This document shows, one piece after another, positions 42,176 to 50,425 of a stretch of DNA of 64,000 bases. Location: the NCBI RefSeq assembly GCF_017894365.1, contig NZ_CP059467.1, forward strand, positions 248,001-312,000, given 5' to 3'. Source of the DNA: Aromatoleum bremense. GTDB taxonomy: Bacteria > Pseudomonadota > Gammaproteobacteria > Burkholderiales > Rhodocyclaceae. Under the pieces are notes generated by a model. That model was given only the letters and a program-made list of their open reading frames with translations. It searched no databases and was not told the DNA's origin. Position numbers and translations under genes: made by a program. Numbering within the stretch: position 1 is the first letter of the stretch; every line of letters begins with the position of its first letter.

Positions 42176-43198
42176 TTAATCGATGGTCCAGGTATCCCCG
42201 CTGTTGAAGAGTTTTTCGAGCGTTCCCTGGCCTCTTTTCGCGCGCGCATCGTCCGCAAGGCCGGTGCTGAGCTGCTCATAGACCGGAGCCTCGACAGCGC
42301 GGAAGACTCCCAGCGGCACGGGCAGCGGCGCCGCGAACTGCGACAGGAAGAACGCCAGCCCGCCGTTGGCGGCCGATTCGTCATGGACCGCCAGATCGGC
42401 TTCCGTGACGCCACCTTCGCCGACCGTCACGACTTCGGGCTCAAAGCCGCGCATGCGGATGCCCTTGGTGCCGTCCTTGCCGAAACGCATCGGCTGGCCG
42501 TCCCGGAGCAGGAGGCGCGCGTCGTCCCGCGTCTCCTTGTCGGCCAACGCGTTGTAGGCACCGTCGTTGAAGACGATGCAGTTCTGAAGGACCTCGACGA
42601 AGGCCGTGCCGGGGTGTTCCGCGGCGCGTCTCAGGGTGTCGAGCAGATGCGGGTGATCGCTATCGACGGTCCGTGCAACGAAGGTCGCACCGGCACCCAA
42701 CGCGACCGACACGGGGCTGAAGGGACGGTCGATGCTGCCGAGCGGTGTGGTCTTGGTCTTCTTGCCGAACTCGGAGGTCGGCGAGTACTGGCCCTTGGTG
42801 AGGCCGTAGATGCGGTTGTTGAGCAGGATGATCTTGAGGCCGATATTGCGCCGCATCGCGTGGATGAAGTGATTGCCGCCGATCGCCAGCGAGTCGCCGT
42901 CGCCGGACACGACCCACACCGACAGCTCCGGGCGCGCGAGCTTGAGGCCGCTGGCGATGGCCGGCGCACGGCCGTGGATGCTGTGCATGCCGTAGGTTTC
43001 CATGTAGTACGGGAAGCGGCTCGAACAGCCGATGCCGGAGATGAAGGCGAAGTGCTCGCGCGGGATGCCGAGCGTCGGCAGCAGCTTCTGCACCTGGGCG
43101 AGCAAGGCGTAGTCGCCGCAGCCCGGGCACCAGCGCACGTCCTGGTCGGATTCGAAGTCCTTCCTGGTCAGCGGCTTGATTTCTGTCATCTGGTTCAT
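42176..43198 (-). CDS. korB: 2-oxoglutarate:ferredoxin oxidoreductase beta subunit
   Basis: 340 residues. Thiamine diphosphate site: VRWCPGCGDYALLAQVQ at the start and VVSGDGDSLAIGGNHFIHAMRRNIGLKIILLNNRIYGLTKGQYSPTS (the GDG...NN motif). Cys in WCPGCGDY and ISGIGCSSRF fit the single [4Fe-4S] cluster of KorB-type subunits. With KorA it oxidises 2-oxoglutarate to succinyl-CoA and reduces ferredoxin, which in Thauera supplies electrons for ring reduction. The start lies 10 bp after the korA stop. Confidence 0.93.
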   Translation of the reverse strand: MNQMTEIKPLTRKDFESDQDVRWCPGCGDYALLAQVQKLLPTLGIPREHFAFISGIGCSSRFPYYMETYGMHSIHGRAPAIASGLKLARPELSVWVVSGDGDSLAIGGNHFIHAMRRNIGLKIILLNNRIYGLTKGQYSPTSEFGKKTKTTPLGSIDRPFSPVSVALGAGATFVARTVDSDHPHLLDTLRRAAEHPGTAFVEVLQNCIVFNDGAYNALADKETRDDARLLLRDGQPMRFGKDGTKGIRMRGFEPEVVTVGEGGVTEADLAVHDESAANGGLAFFLSQFAAPLPVPLGVFRAVEAPVYEQLSTGLADDARAKRGQGTLEKLFNSGDTWTID

Positions 43199-43208
43199 GG
43201 TCGGTTCC

Positions 43209-45086
43209 TCAGCACAGTTCCAGGATGCGATCGTGGATTTCGGAGACTTTGAACATCTTTCCCTGCATCTTCGACATGACGATCACGTCGCGCAGGTAGC
43301 GTTCGCGCAGCAGCTTCGAGAGCTGGCCGAGATTGAGTTCGGGGACGAGCACGGTCTTGTAGCGGGACATGATGTCGCCGAGATCGTGGGGTAGCGGGTT
43401 GAGGTGGCGCAGATGCACATGCGCCACCGACTTGCCGGCCAGCGCAGCCTTCTCGCGCGCCTGAACGATCGACCCGTAGGTGCTGCCCCAGCCGACGATC
43501 AGCAGATCGCCGCTGCCAGGCCCCTCCACCATGAGCGGCGGAATGTCCTTCGCGATGCCGGCCACCTTGGCCGCGCGCACGTCGACCATGCGCTCATGGT
43601 TGATCGGGTCGTGGGAGATGTTGCCGGTCAGGAAATTCTTCTCGAGCCCCCCGACGCGATGCTCCATGCCCGGCGTGCCGGGCCGTACCCAGGCGCGCGC
43701 CAGATTCTCATCGCGCGCATACGGCTGGAAGCCCTCCGGATCGGTGCGGAACTTGACCGCCAGCGGCGACAGGCGCGCCGGATCCGGAATCCGCCACGGC
43801 TCGGCCGCGTTGCCGATGCCGCCGTCGGACAGGAAGATCACCGGTGTCATGTATTTGACGGCGATGCGGAACGCCTCGATCGCGCAGTCGAAGCAGTCGG
43901 CCGGCGAGCGGGCGGCGATCACGGGGATCGGGCATTCGCCGTTACGCCCATACACTGCCTGCAAGAGGTCGGACTGCTCGACTTTGGTCGGCAAACCGGT
44001 CGAGGGGCCGCCGCGCTGCACGTTGGTGATCACCAGCGGCAATTCCAGCATGACGGCGAGGCCCAGCGCCTCGGTCTTCAAAGCCATGCCGGGGCCGGAC
44101 GTGGTGGTCAGGCCCAGCACGCCGCCGTAGGCCGCGCCGATCGCGGAGCAGATGCCGGCGATCTCGTCTTCGGCCTGGAAGGTGGTGATGTTGAAATGCT
44201 TCAGCGCCGACAGTTCCTGCAGGATGTCGGTGGCCGGAGTGATCGGGTAGGAACCGAGGAAGAGCGGCACCTGGGCGAGTTCCGACGCCGCCGCGAAACC
44301 GAGCGCCGCGGCGTGGTTACCGGTGAGGCTGCGATAACGGCCGGGCTTGATGTCGGCCGCGCGCACCTGGTAGGTGCTGACGAACATCTCGGTCGATTCC
44401 GCATAGGCGTAGCCCGCGCGCAAGGCGATCACGTTCGCCTCGGCGATTTCGGGCTTCTTCGCGAATTTCGCGCGGATGTTGCCTTCCTCGGATTCCAGCG
44501 GCCGGCTGTACAGGCACAGCATCAGGCCGAGTGCGTAGTAGTTCTTGCAGCGGCCGATTTCCTTCTTCGAGATCCCCGTGTCCTTCAGGGCCTGCGCCGT
44601 CAGCTCCGAGATGTCGATCGTATAGAGACGGAAATCGGTGAGCGTGCCGTCGTCGAGCGGATTGCTCTGGTATCCCGCCTTCTGCAGGTTGGCCTTGTTG
44701 AAGGCACCGGCGTTGGCGATGATCATCCCGCCGTGCTTCACATCCGGCAGGTTGGTTTTCAGCGCCGCGGGGTTCATCGCGACGAGCACGTCGGGGGCGT
44801 CGCCGGAGGTAAACACCTCGCCCGACGAAAACTGGATCTGGTAACCGGAGACGCCGAACAGCGTGCCGGTCGGGGCGCGGATTTCGGAGGGGTAGTCCGG
44901 GTGCGTCGCGAAATCGTGGCCGGCGCGGGCGACCGACTTCGAGAATTCGTTGCCGGTGAGTTGCATCCCGTCGCCCGAATCGCCGACGAAGCGGATCACG
45001 ACACTCTTGATTTCCTCGATCGGGCGGGTCTTTTGAATTCCGCCGACGACCCTGGGCTCGTCCACCGCCATGGTTTGAGTATTCAT
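43209..45086 (-). CDS. korA: 2-oxoglutarate:ferredoxin oxidoreductase alpha subunit (gamma-alpha fusion)
   Basis: 625 residues from the ATG at 45086. Residues 20-190 are the gamma-type domain (VVIRFVGDSGDGMQLTGNEFSKSV). From about 215 the alpha-type pyrimidine domain follows (FLGSYPITPATDILQELSAL, LGLTTTSGPGMALKTEALGLAVML). The C-terminal transketolase-like part ends in YLRDVIVMSKMQGKMFKVSEI. Length and domain order match two-subunit KorAB enzymes. The promoter carries the AraC-type operator at 45167-45221. A broken copy sharing a long identical segment lies at 15044-16390. Confidence 0.94.
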   Translation of the reverse strand: MNTQTMAVDEPRVVGGIQKTRPIEEIKSVVIRFVGDSGDGMQLTGNEFSKSVARAGHDFATHPDYPSEIRAPTGTLFGVSGYQIQFSSGEVFTSGDAPDVLVAMNPAALKTNLPDVKHGGMIIANAGAFNKANLQKAGYQSNPLDDGTLTDFRLYTIDISELTAQALKDTGISKKEIGRCKNYYALGLMLCLYSRPLESEEGNIRAKFAKKPEIAEANVIALRAGYAYAESTEMFVSTYQVRAADIKPGRYRSLTGNHAAALGFAAASELAQVPLFLGSYPITPATDILQELSALKHFNITTFQAEDEIAGICSAIGAAYGGVLGLTTTSGPGMALKTEALGLAVMLELPLVITNVQRGGPSTGLPTKVEQSDLLQAVYGRNGECPIPVIAARSPADCFDCAIEAFRIAVKYMTPVIFLSDGGIGNAAEPWRIPDPARLSPLAVKFRTDPEGFQPYARDENLARAWVRPGTPGMEHRVGGLEKNFLTGNISHDPINHERMVDVRAAKVAGIAKDIPPLMVEGPGSGDLLIVGWGSTYGSIVQAREKAALAGKSVAHVHLRHLNPLPHDLGDIMSRYKTVLVPELNLGQLSKLLRERYLRDVIVMSKMQGKMFKVSEIHDRILELC

Positions 45087-45166
45087 ACGAAAGCACCTGA
45101 TGTCCGTTAATGGAGTGAGGCAACCGGAGAACGCAAAGGTCATCCACACGTCGCTTGGCGGAATCG

Positions 45167-45221
45167 ATTAGGCGCTTCGGGGATGGACGGTCGATTGACC
45201 GGGCGAGCCAAATTGTTGACC
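45167..45221 (-). promoter_or_regulatory. AraC-type operator and promoter of korAB (site 3)
   Basis: TTGACC at 45195-45200 and 45216-45221, 21 bp apart; ATTAGGCGC at 45167-45175 after 19 bp. In gene orientation: GGTCAA-N15-GGTCAA-N19-GCGCCTAAT. The korA ATG is about 80 bp downstream. Spacing of 19 matches site 4, whereas sites 1, 2 and 5 have 16. Confidence 0.75.
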
Positions 45222-45367
45222 TTCTGTCTCACCGTGAATCGGCAACAGAGGCCTTCCGGTTCGGATCCGGGGCCGATTCGGAATTCGCCCGACTTGCACG
45301 CCCTACATGAGTTTTCGGGCAAATTGCGACGACGCCAGCATGGCAGCTTCAAGGCCCGATCCCGTGC

Positions 45368-45392
45368 CTCCCCCCGCCGCACGGGTGGGGAG
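45368..45392. repeat. C-run/G-run palindrome
   Basis: CTCCCC-(13 bases)-GGGGAG between the divergent korA and fdhD promoters. The rest of the 45222-45462 interval shows no gene. Confidence 0.45.
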
Positions 45393-45462
45393 CGGTGATC
45401 GCCTTACCGCCCGCGGCACTGGTCGCACTCGCATTCGGCGCCATGTCGCCGTAAGCACGAAA

Positions 45463-45517
45463 CGTCAAGGCAATGCCCCAGCAGGTCAATTACACCTTCG
45501 CCAAAGTGCTTAACGTG
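45463..45517 (+). promoter_or_regulatory. AraC-type operator and promoter of fdhD (site 5)
   Basis: CGTCAA (45463-45468) and GGTCAA (45484-45489), 21 bp apart, then 16 bp and GTGCTTAACGTG (45506-45517), two bases different from the box of sites 1 and 2. Orientation is toward fdhD, whose ATG is about 180 bp downstream. The interval 45518-45698 shows no recognisable gene. Confidence 0.75.
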
Positions 45518-45698
45518 ATCGCACAAAAATGCAATTCATAGACGAAGGAGACACCACCATCGCATCACGATCCTGCCATCGGCAAACCTGGGCCCACCCA
45601 CGACGGCGCCGATGGCCGGCAAGTCGGTGTATCTGCCCGGACACGGCGCCTAAGCGCGCCCCGGTGGCAACAATTCTTCCCATCCCGCGGAGACTCCC

Positions 45699-46520
45699 AT
45701 GCTGATGGAACGCCGCCCCCTCATCTCACAGACTCGCTGCGAACCGGCCGTTTCCGGCCTCGTGCTGGACCAGAACGGCCAGCCGTTGGCGACCCAGCTC
45801 CCCGGCGAGCGCGCGCTGACGATCTATCTCGACAAGCGCGAGATCGTGACGCTGATGACGCTGGGGCAGAACCCCGAGGCGCTGGTGCTCGGCTATCTGC
45901 GCAACCAGCGCCTCATCGACAACCTGCGAGACATCGCCGAGCTCCACGTGAGCTGGGAGGTCAGCGCGGCGGCCGTCAGCACGTATCACCGCGACGCCGG
46001 CGAGCGCTGCGACGAGCTGCGGCGGCGGCGCACCGTCACGTCCGGTTGCGGCCAAGGCACGCAGTTCGCCGATGCGATGGCGCGCCTGCAACCGCTTCCC
46101 GACGAGGGCTTCACTGTGGCGCGCTCGACCGTCTTCGCACTGGTCGACCGGGTGCACCAACTCGATACCGTCTACAAGCGCTGCGGCGCGGTACATGGCT
46201 GCGTGCTCGCCGACGGCGCGGAAATCCTGCACCACGTCGAAGACATCGACCACCACAACGCAGTTGATTCGATCTCCGGGCTGATGTGGATGAAGGGCGA
46301 GACGGGTCACGGGAACATCTTGTACACGACCGGACGGCTGACTTCCGAGATGGTCATCAAGGCCGTCGAGATGGGCATCCCGGTGCTGATCTCGCGGTCG
46401 GGCACGACCGAGATGGGGATCGACGTCGCGCGCCACTGCGGCGTGACACTGATCGGGTGGGCCAAGAAGGAGCGCTTTCTCGTCTTCAACGGCGGCGAGC
46501 GCATCGACTTCACGAAATAA
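45699..46520 (+). CDS. fdhD: Formate dehydrogenase accessory sulfurtransferase FdhD
   Basis: 273 residues with the FdhD pattern: DKREIVTLMTLGQNPEALVLGYL, the Cys loop VTSGCGQGT, TGGVHG-like CGAVHGCVLADGAEILHHVEDIDHHNAVD, GRLTSEMVIKAVEMGIPVLISRSGTTEMGIDVARHCGVTLIGWA. FdhD transfers sulfur to bis-MGD cofactor for formate dehydrogenases and relatives. Only one Cys is present in the loop (C117-G-Q-G) where the Escherichia coli protein has C-x-x-C. A target molybdoenzyme is not intact in this window; only a C-terminal stump at 24099-24518 remains. Confidence 0.92.
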   Translation: MLMERRPLISQTRCEPAVSGLVLDQNGQPLATQLPGERALTIYLDKREIVTLMTLGQNPEALVLGYLRNQRLIDNLRDIAELHVSWEVSAAAVSTYHRDAGERCDELRRRRTVTSGCGQGTQFADAMARLQPLPDEGFTVARSTVFALVDRVHQLDTVYKRCGAVHGCVLADGAEILHHVEDIDHHNAVDSISGLMWMKGETGHGNILYTTGRLTSEMVIKAVEMGIPVLISRSGTTEMGIDVARHCGVTLIGWAKKERFLVFNGGERIDFTK

Positions 46521-46540
46521 GGAAGCAAGGAAGCGCAATC

Positions 46541-46939
46541 ATGACGACGAAGAAGAAGGTCATCCCGCTCAGCCTGATGCGGACCGATCGCCCGGACGAA
46601 ATCGACGCGCTGCACGAACGGCTCGAACGCGCCGGCTACATGCCCATGATGCAGATCGGCGAGCCGCGGCTTTCCGAGCTGGTCGCGAAGTACAAGGCCA
46701 AGGGCTACGAAGTCGAGGTCGTCCCCTTCGTCGATGACGGGGAAGATGGCTCCGCCCCCGCCCCGACCGGTGGCTGCGGGCCAGGCTCCTGTAGCACGGC
46801 CGCCAGCTCGCCCAGCTGCAGCTCCGGCGGCTGCGGCTCGGGCTCCGCCCCGGTCCGCCGCACCGGTCCGCGCGTCGTCATTCCGGACGTCGGCACCATC
46901 TACGTGCGCATGAACGAGACGCCTGCCACATCGGCCTGA
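46541..46939 (+). CDS. Cys/Ser/Gly-rich small protein downstream of fdhD, unknown
   Basis: 132 residues. An N-terminal ~70-residue folded-looking part (MRTDRPDEIDALHERLERAGYMPMMQIGEP...KGYEVEVVPF) is followed by a low-complexity Cys/Ser/Gly stretch (GGCGPGSCSTAASSPSCSSGG) and a short C terminus (RVVIPDVGTIYVRMNE). It starts 20 bp after fdhD with a GGAAG ribosome-like site, so it is probably co-expressed and could help cofactor sulfuration or metal handling. I recognise no named family. Confidence 0.6.
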   Translation: MTTKKKVIPLSLMRTDRPDEIDALHERLERAGYMPMMQIGEPRLSELVAKYKAKGYEVEVVPFVDDGEDGSAPAPTGGCGPGSCSTAASSPSCSSGGCGSGSAPVRRTGPRVVIPDVGTIYVRMNETPATSA

Positions 46940-46977
46940 TCCGCACCCACCCGCCCAAAAAAATAACCGGGCGCAAT

Positions 46978-47025
46978 TGGAGGAGACAACCCTGGCCACT
47001 CACGTCGCCGACGCGAGCACGATCC
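46978..47025 (+). repeat. Duplicate of the MFS ribosome site and first codons
   Basis: GGAGGAGACAACC, then codons reading ATHVADAS, then a stop. It matches 47401-47448 (GGAGGGGACAACC, GTG, ATHVADAS) with only a few changes. It looks like the head of a deleted tandem paralogue of the MFS gene. Confidence 0.65.
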
Positions 47026-47186
47026 CGTAGCGTGCGCAATCCTAGTCTGCGTACCCCTCGCATCGATGGTGACGATGCAGCTGTCGCTGTCGATCCGAAG
47101 AAAGCCACGCAACCACGGCAGTTTGGTGCGCCCACACTGCCGGGTCGTAGCGGCCGCAGCGGATGGGCCGCCGGCATCCGGCGGGG

Positions 47187-47220
47187 CGGGATGCCCCCCA
47201 CCGGCGAGGGGTGCATCCCG
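47187..47220. repeat. Long inverted repeat upstream of the MFS gene
   Basis: CGGGATGCCCCCC, 8 bases, GGGGTGCATCCCG: 13-bp arms with one mismatch. It contains the C-run/G-run motif seen elsewhere. It could end the fdhD transcript or be a regulatory hairpin. Confidence 0.55.
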
Positions 47221-47413
47221 CCGCGTACCGCCGTAGGATATGCCTCAGTCTCGGGACGGAACGCGGCGGGCGGACACCCCACGGCCATACACCCCGATAC
47301 CGTGGAGGCGGATGAGTCGTCATCACCCTTCGCACCTTCAACTATAAGGAAGCCGACGGCCGCTGCCCCACTCGTGGAACCAGGTCGACAAGGCAAATCC
47401 GGAGGGGACAACC

Positions 47414-48742
47414 GTGGCAACGCACGTCGCTGACGCGAGCGCGAACATTCGATATACACAGACCGTGTCGCGTTCTTTCGCGTGGATTGTTTTCGCACTG
47501 ACTTTTGGCCTATTGATTTCCGATTACATGTCGCGGCAGGTGTTGAATGCCGTGTTTCCGGTGCTCAAGGCCGAATGGGGCCTGTCCGATACGCAACTCG
47601 GATCCTTGAACAGCATCGTCGCCCTCCTCGTCGGGCTTCTGAGCTTCCCACTGTCGGTACTGGCCGACCGCTGGGGGCGGGTTCGCAGCATCGTCCTGAT
47701 GGCGGGCCTGTGGAGCCTTGCCACGCTGGCCTGTGCGTTGGCCGAAGGCTATGGCCAGATGTTCGCCGCGCGTTTCTTCGTCGGGGTCGGCGAAGCGGCC
47801 TACGGCAGCGTGGGTATCGCCCTGATCCTGAGCGTCTTTCCGCCGCACTTGCGCTCTTCGCTGACCGGCGCCTTCATGGCCGGTGGCGCGGTTGGCTCCG
47901 TCATGGGCATGGCGCTGGGCGGCGTGGTATCGACGCACCTGGGCTGGCGCTTTGCCTTCGGCGCAATGGCCTTGTTCGGACTCGCCCTCGTCATCCTCTA
48001 TGCCGTGATCGTCACCGAAACCCGCCTGTCCGCCGGAAAGATCGGGCACTCGGCAGCAAACAAGGCCGGGGCCGCGGGGCGCTGCGCCCCCCCATCGTTG
48101 CGCAGTCTGTTCTCCGCACTGTTTTCCTCAGTCTCGGTCGTCTGCGCCTATGTCGGCAGCGGCCTGCAGCTCTTCACGATGGCGTCGATGATCGCCTGGC
48201 TGCCGAGCTACGCCAATCGCTATTACGGACTGCCGCCGGACAAGGCGGGCCTCGCGGCCGCGGCCTTCGTCCTCATCGGCGCGGTCGGCATGACCAGCTG
48301 CGGCATCATCACGGACCGCCTCAGCCGCGATTACGCCGTCCGCAAGTGGATGATCGCGATCGTCTATTCGATCGCCTCCTGCATCCTGCTGGTCGCAGGC
48401 TTCCTGTTGCCGCCGGGCCCGCTGCAGTTCGTCGTGATAGGTTTCGGCATGTTCTTCGTCGCGGGAACCACGGGGCCGGCAGGCGCAATGGTCGCCAACC
48501 TGACGCACACCTCGATCCACGCCACGGCCTTCGCCACGCTGACGCTCGCGAACAACCTTCTCGGACTCGCGCCGGGGCCGTTCATCACCGGGATGCTCGC
48601 CGATCGCATTGGCTTGCTCGCTGCGATGCAACTGATACCGCTCGTCGCCCTGTCCGCCTCCGTGGCCTTCGCAATCGGCTATTGCCATTACGGCGCCGAC
48701 CTGGTGCGAATTCGCGCACGGCATGCGCTGAACCAACAGTGA
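47414..48742 (+). CDS. Major facilitator superfamily transporter
   Basis: 442 residues from a GTG with the ribosome site GGAGGGGA. Twelve hydrophobic helices; the MFS loop 2-3 motif appears as LSVLADRWGRVRSIVLMAG (D-R-x-G-R) after helix 2, and TDRLSRDYAVRKW after helix 8. The first helix region FGLLISDYMSRQVLNAVFPVLKAEWGLSDTQLGSLNS resembles aromatic-acid or hexuronate:H+ symporter-like carriers. It is a plausible uptake system for an organic acid; the substrate is not determined. Confidence 0.88.
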   Translation: MATHVADASANIRYTQTVSRSFAWIVFALTFGLLISDYMSRQVLNAVFPVLKAEWGLSDTQLGSLNSIVALLVGLLSFPLSVLADRWGRVRSIVLMAGLWSLATLACALAEGYGQMFAARFFVGVGEAAYGSVGIALILSVFPPHLRSSLTGAFMAGGAVGSVMGMALGGVVSTHLGWRFAFGAMALFGLALVILYAVIVTETRLSAGKIGHSAANKAGAAGRCAPPSLRSLFSALFSSVSVVCAYVGSGLQLFTMASMIAWLPSYANRYYGLPPDKAGLAAAAFVLIGAVGMTSCGIITDRLSRDYAVRKWMIAIVYSIASCILLVAGFLLPPGPLQFVVIGFGMFFVAGTTGPAGAMVANLTHTSIHATAFATLTLANNLLGLAPGPFITGMLADRIGLLAAMQLIPLVALSASVAFAIGYCHYGADLVRIRARHALNQQ

Positions 48743-48871
48743 CCGATCGAGACGTGACGATCATGGCTGACGGGCACGTGCCTTTCGGTTCTATGCCTGG
48801 CCTTCGTCATCCACGAGGAATCCCGTTTGCGGCGCCCGATGCTTGCGTGCGCTCGATCGCGAGGATTCCCG

Positions 48872-49020
48872 ATGAGCCTGAGGATCGGGCTGATCGTCGG
48901 TTTGGTGCTGGGGCTGACGGGTGCGGGCGGATCGATCTTCGTCGTGCTGCTGCTGATGGTGGGACTTGGTTTTTCGATTACGCAGGCCGCATCCGTGTTA
49001 CTGCTGGGAGTCACCCGCAG
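48872..49020 (+). pseudogene. N-terminal fragment of a TauE/SafE (TSUP) permease
   Basis: Reads MSLRIGLIVGLVLGLTGAGG then SIFVVLLLMVGLGFSITQAASVLLLGV, the first helix pair of TSUP permeases with the LTGAGGSI motif. After about 49020 the frame continues into unrelated sequence. A complete member has about 250 residues, so it is truncated. The flanks 48743-48871 and 49021-49181 show no other gene. Confidence 0.65.
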
Positions 49021-49181
49021 CACTGCTAGCTGGAACCCCGCACCACGCGGGGTGTTCAGGATCGAGTTGCACGGCGCACGAAAACCTCGGGTTATTCGAG
49101 CTGCCCGATTGAAAATATCAATCTCCAGGACCGGTGCGGCCCGCCGCCCGTTCTTTCCGCTCGTCACGGAACAGATTGGGT

Positions 49182-49688
49182 TCAGAGGTCGACGACGTGC
49201 CTGAGTATGCCGAAAGACACACGCCAGCCCTGGTCGTCGCAATCGACGCTGGCGGTCTTCTGATTGATGCGCACGACGGTGCCGATCCGGGTCTGCAGGT
49301 GGCGATCTTCAAAACTGACGCGGTCGCCAACGCGGAAGTCGTCGCGGACCGGCCGGGGCGGTGCCTTGGGGCTTGCCGCCTGGGATGACGAGCGGCTGCC
49401 GGCGGGAATCTCGATCGCGGCATAGGGCAGCGTCCAGGTGGCGCGCGTGGCGTCGTCTTGCACGGTGATCTGCGTATCCTTCATCGCCACGACCGTACCA
49501 CTGCGCAACTGAAGCGCAGCACCCGGCGCCTTCCAGTCCACGAAGCGTACGCGTTGCCCCAGATTGAGGTGCAGGCGGATCTGCACGATGCGCGCCGGAT
49601 CCGACATCAGCCGCTCGATCACGGTGGAGAGGTGGAAGAGTTCCAGGGAGCTGGCGCGGTTGAGCGCTTCGAGCGTGGTGGGATCCAT
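49182..49688 (-). CDS. Hypothetical protein with two SH3/KOW-like repeats
   Basis: 168 residues. After a helical start (MDPTTLEALNRASSLELFHLS) two similar beta-rich modules follow: LNLGQRVRFVDWK...LRSGTVVAMKDTQITVQDD and FRVGDRVSFEDRHLQTRIGTVVRINQKTASVDCDD, joined by a Pro/Ser linker. Each resembles a small SH3-like barrel. The ATG overlaps the stop of an IS66 transposase remnant (TGATG), so it may have travelled with that element. Function unknown. Confidence 0.6.
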   Translation of the reverse strand: MDPTTLEALNRASSLELFHLSTVIERLMSDPARIVQIRLHLNLGQRVRFVDWKAPGAALQLRSGTVVAMKDTQITVQDDATRATWTLPYAAIEIPAGSRSSSQAASPKAPPRPVRDDFRVGDRVSFEDRHLQTRIGTVVRINQKTASVDCDDQGWRVSFGILRHVVDL

Positions 49689-49890
49689 CAGACAGGGGGC
49701 TTCCAGTTCATCAGCAGCAGTTCGTCGAGCCGGTCAATGCGGTGGTCGTGGATGCGCGCGAGCACATCCTTGAGACAGGCGTGCGGCTCGATGCGGTTGA
49801 GCCGAGCCGGGCCGTCTCGGTCAGCGAGCATGCCACAGGGGCGGCACCTCCGCCACGGGGGGCTGCCGGCAAGCAGCCAGTTCGTGCGCG
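49688..49890 (-). pseudogene. C-terminal relic of an IS66-family transposase
   Basis: The end reads ARLNRIEPHACLKDVLARIHDHRIDRLDELLLMNW, the typical IS66 TnpC C terminus, preceded by TNWLLAGS. Between the two a frameshift replaces the expected GGxxAAxxYSLxETA segment, which is visible in the neighbouring frame. The rest of the transposase is not recognisable. Confidence 0.65.
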
Positions 49891-50425
49891 AGATCGCCAC
49901 CCGCGGGAGGCGACGGTGCGAGCAGCATCGCCGCTTCGTCCGTTCTGCGAGCTGTGTGCAGCCTTCCTCAGCGGGCGATGCTGTTCATGTGCTGCATCAC
50001 ATTGCTCGTTCCCGATTGCGCCACGCGCAAGAAGGGCGTCACGCCCCGCGGCATGGTCCTGCGCGGGCTCCAGCTGACACGAATAGGATGCAGACGGCAC
50101 CAAGAATATTGGTGCGAGCCAACCGAGTGACCGTGCGGGTGGCATCGGTGGGGCACGACAATCATCTTGGTCGGCGTGTTGATTGACGCCGTCTACCGGA
50201 TCGAATTCGCCGCGACGCGCGGGTTTCGGGGCCGTTGCCACTCGGTTTGCCACTTTTCGGCGCCGCTTGATGCCGCTTATCTCCGCTTTGTGCAAGAGTC
50301 GAGTGTAGAGCCGCGATCAGTCCCGAGGCGATGACATTCAAAGCCACAGACCTCCGATCTTGTAGATGCGATCCAGCTCACTCAGCCAGCCCTATACAAT
50401 CTCAGGCAACAACTGTGGGGGCACC
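49891..50425. other. Gene-poor stretch
   Basis: No gene recognised on either strand; parts may be decayed IS66 sequence. TATACAAT near 50392 is a plausible -10 box for the nucleotidyltransferase gene that follows. Confidence 0.4.

Larger units (their letters stand above)
46940..47413. other. Intergenic stretch between the Cys-rich gene and the MFS gene
   Basis: No gene seen. It holds a partial duplicate of the MFS translation start (46978-47025) and a long inverted repeat (47187-47220). Upstream of the MFS start a ribosome site GGAGGGGA is present; no operator of the five-site type is seen. Confidence 0.5.

Noticed and set aside
43404..45110. Identical long plus-strand frames over both korA copies (also 15088-16113)
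   Set aside because: They are antisense shadows; their identity only reflects the identity of the two korA copies.
46979..47030. Short peptide gene after the Cys-rich gene
   Set aside because: It begins with CTG and stops after about a dozen codons; it is better explained as a broken duplicate of the MFS start.
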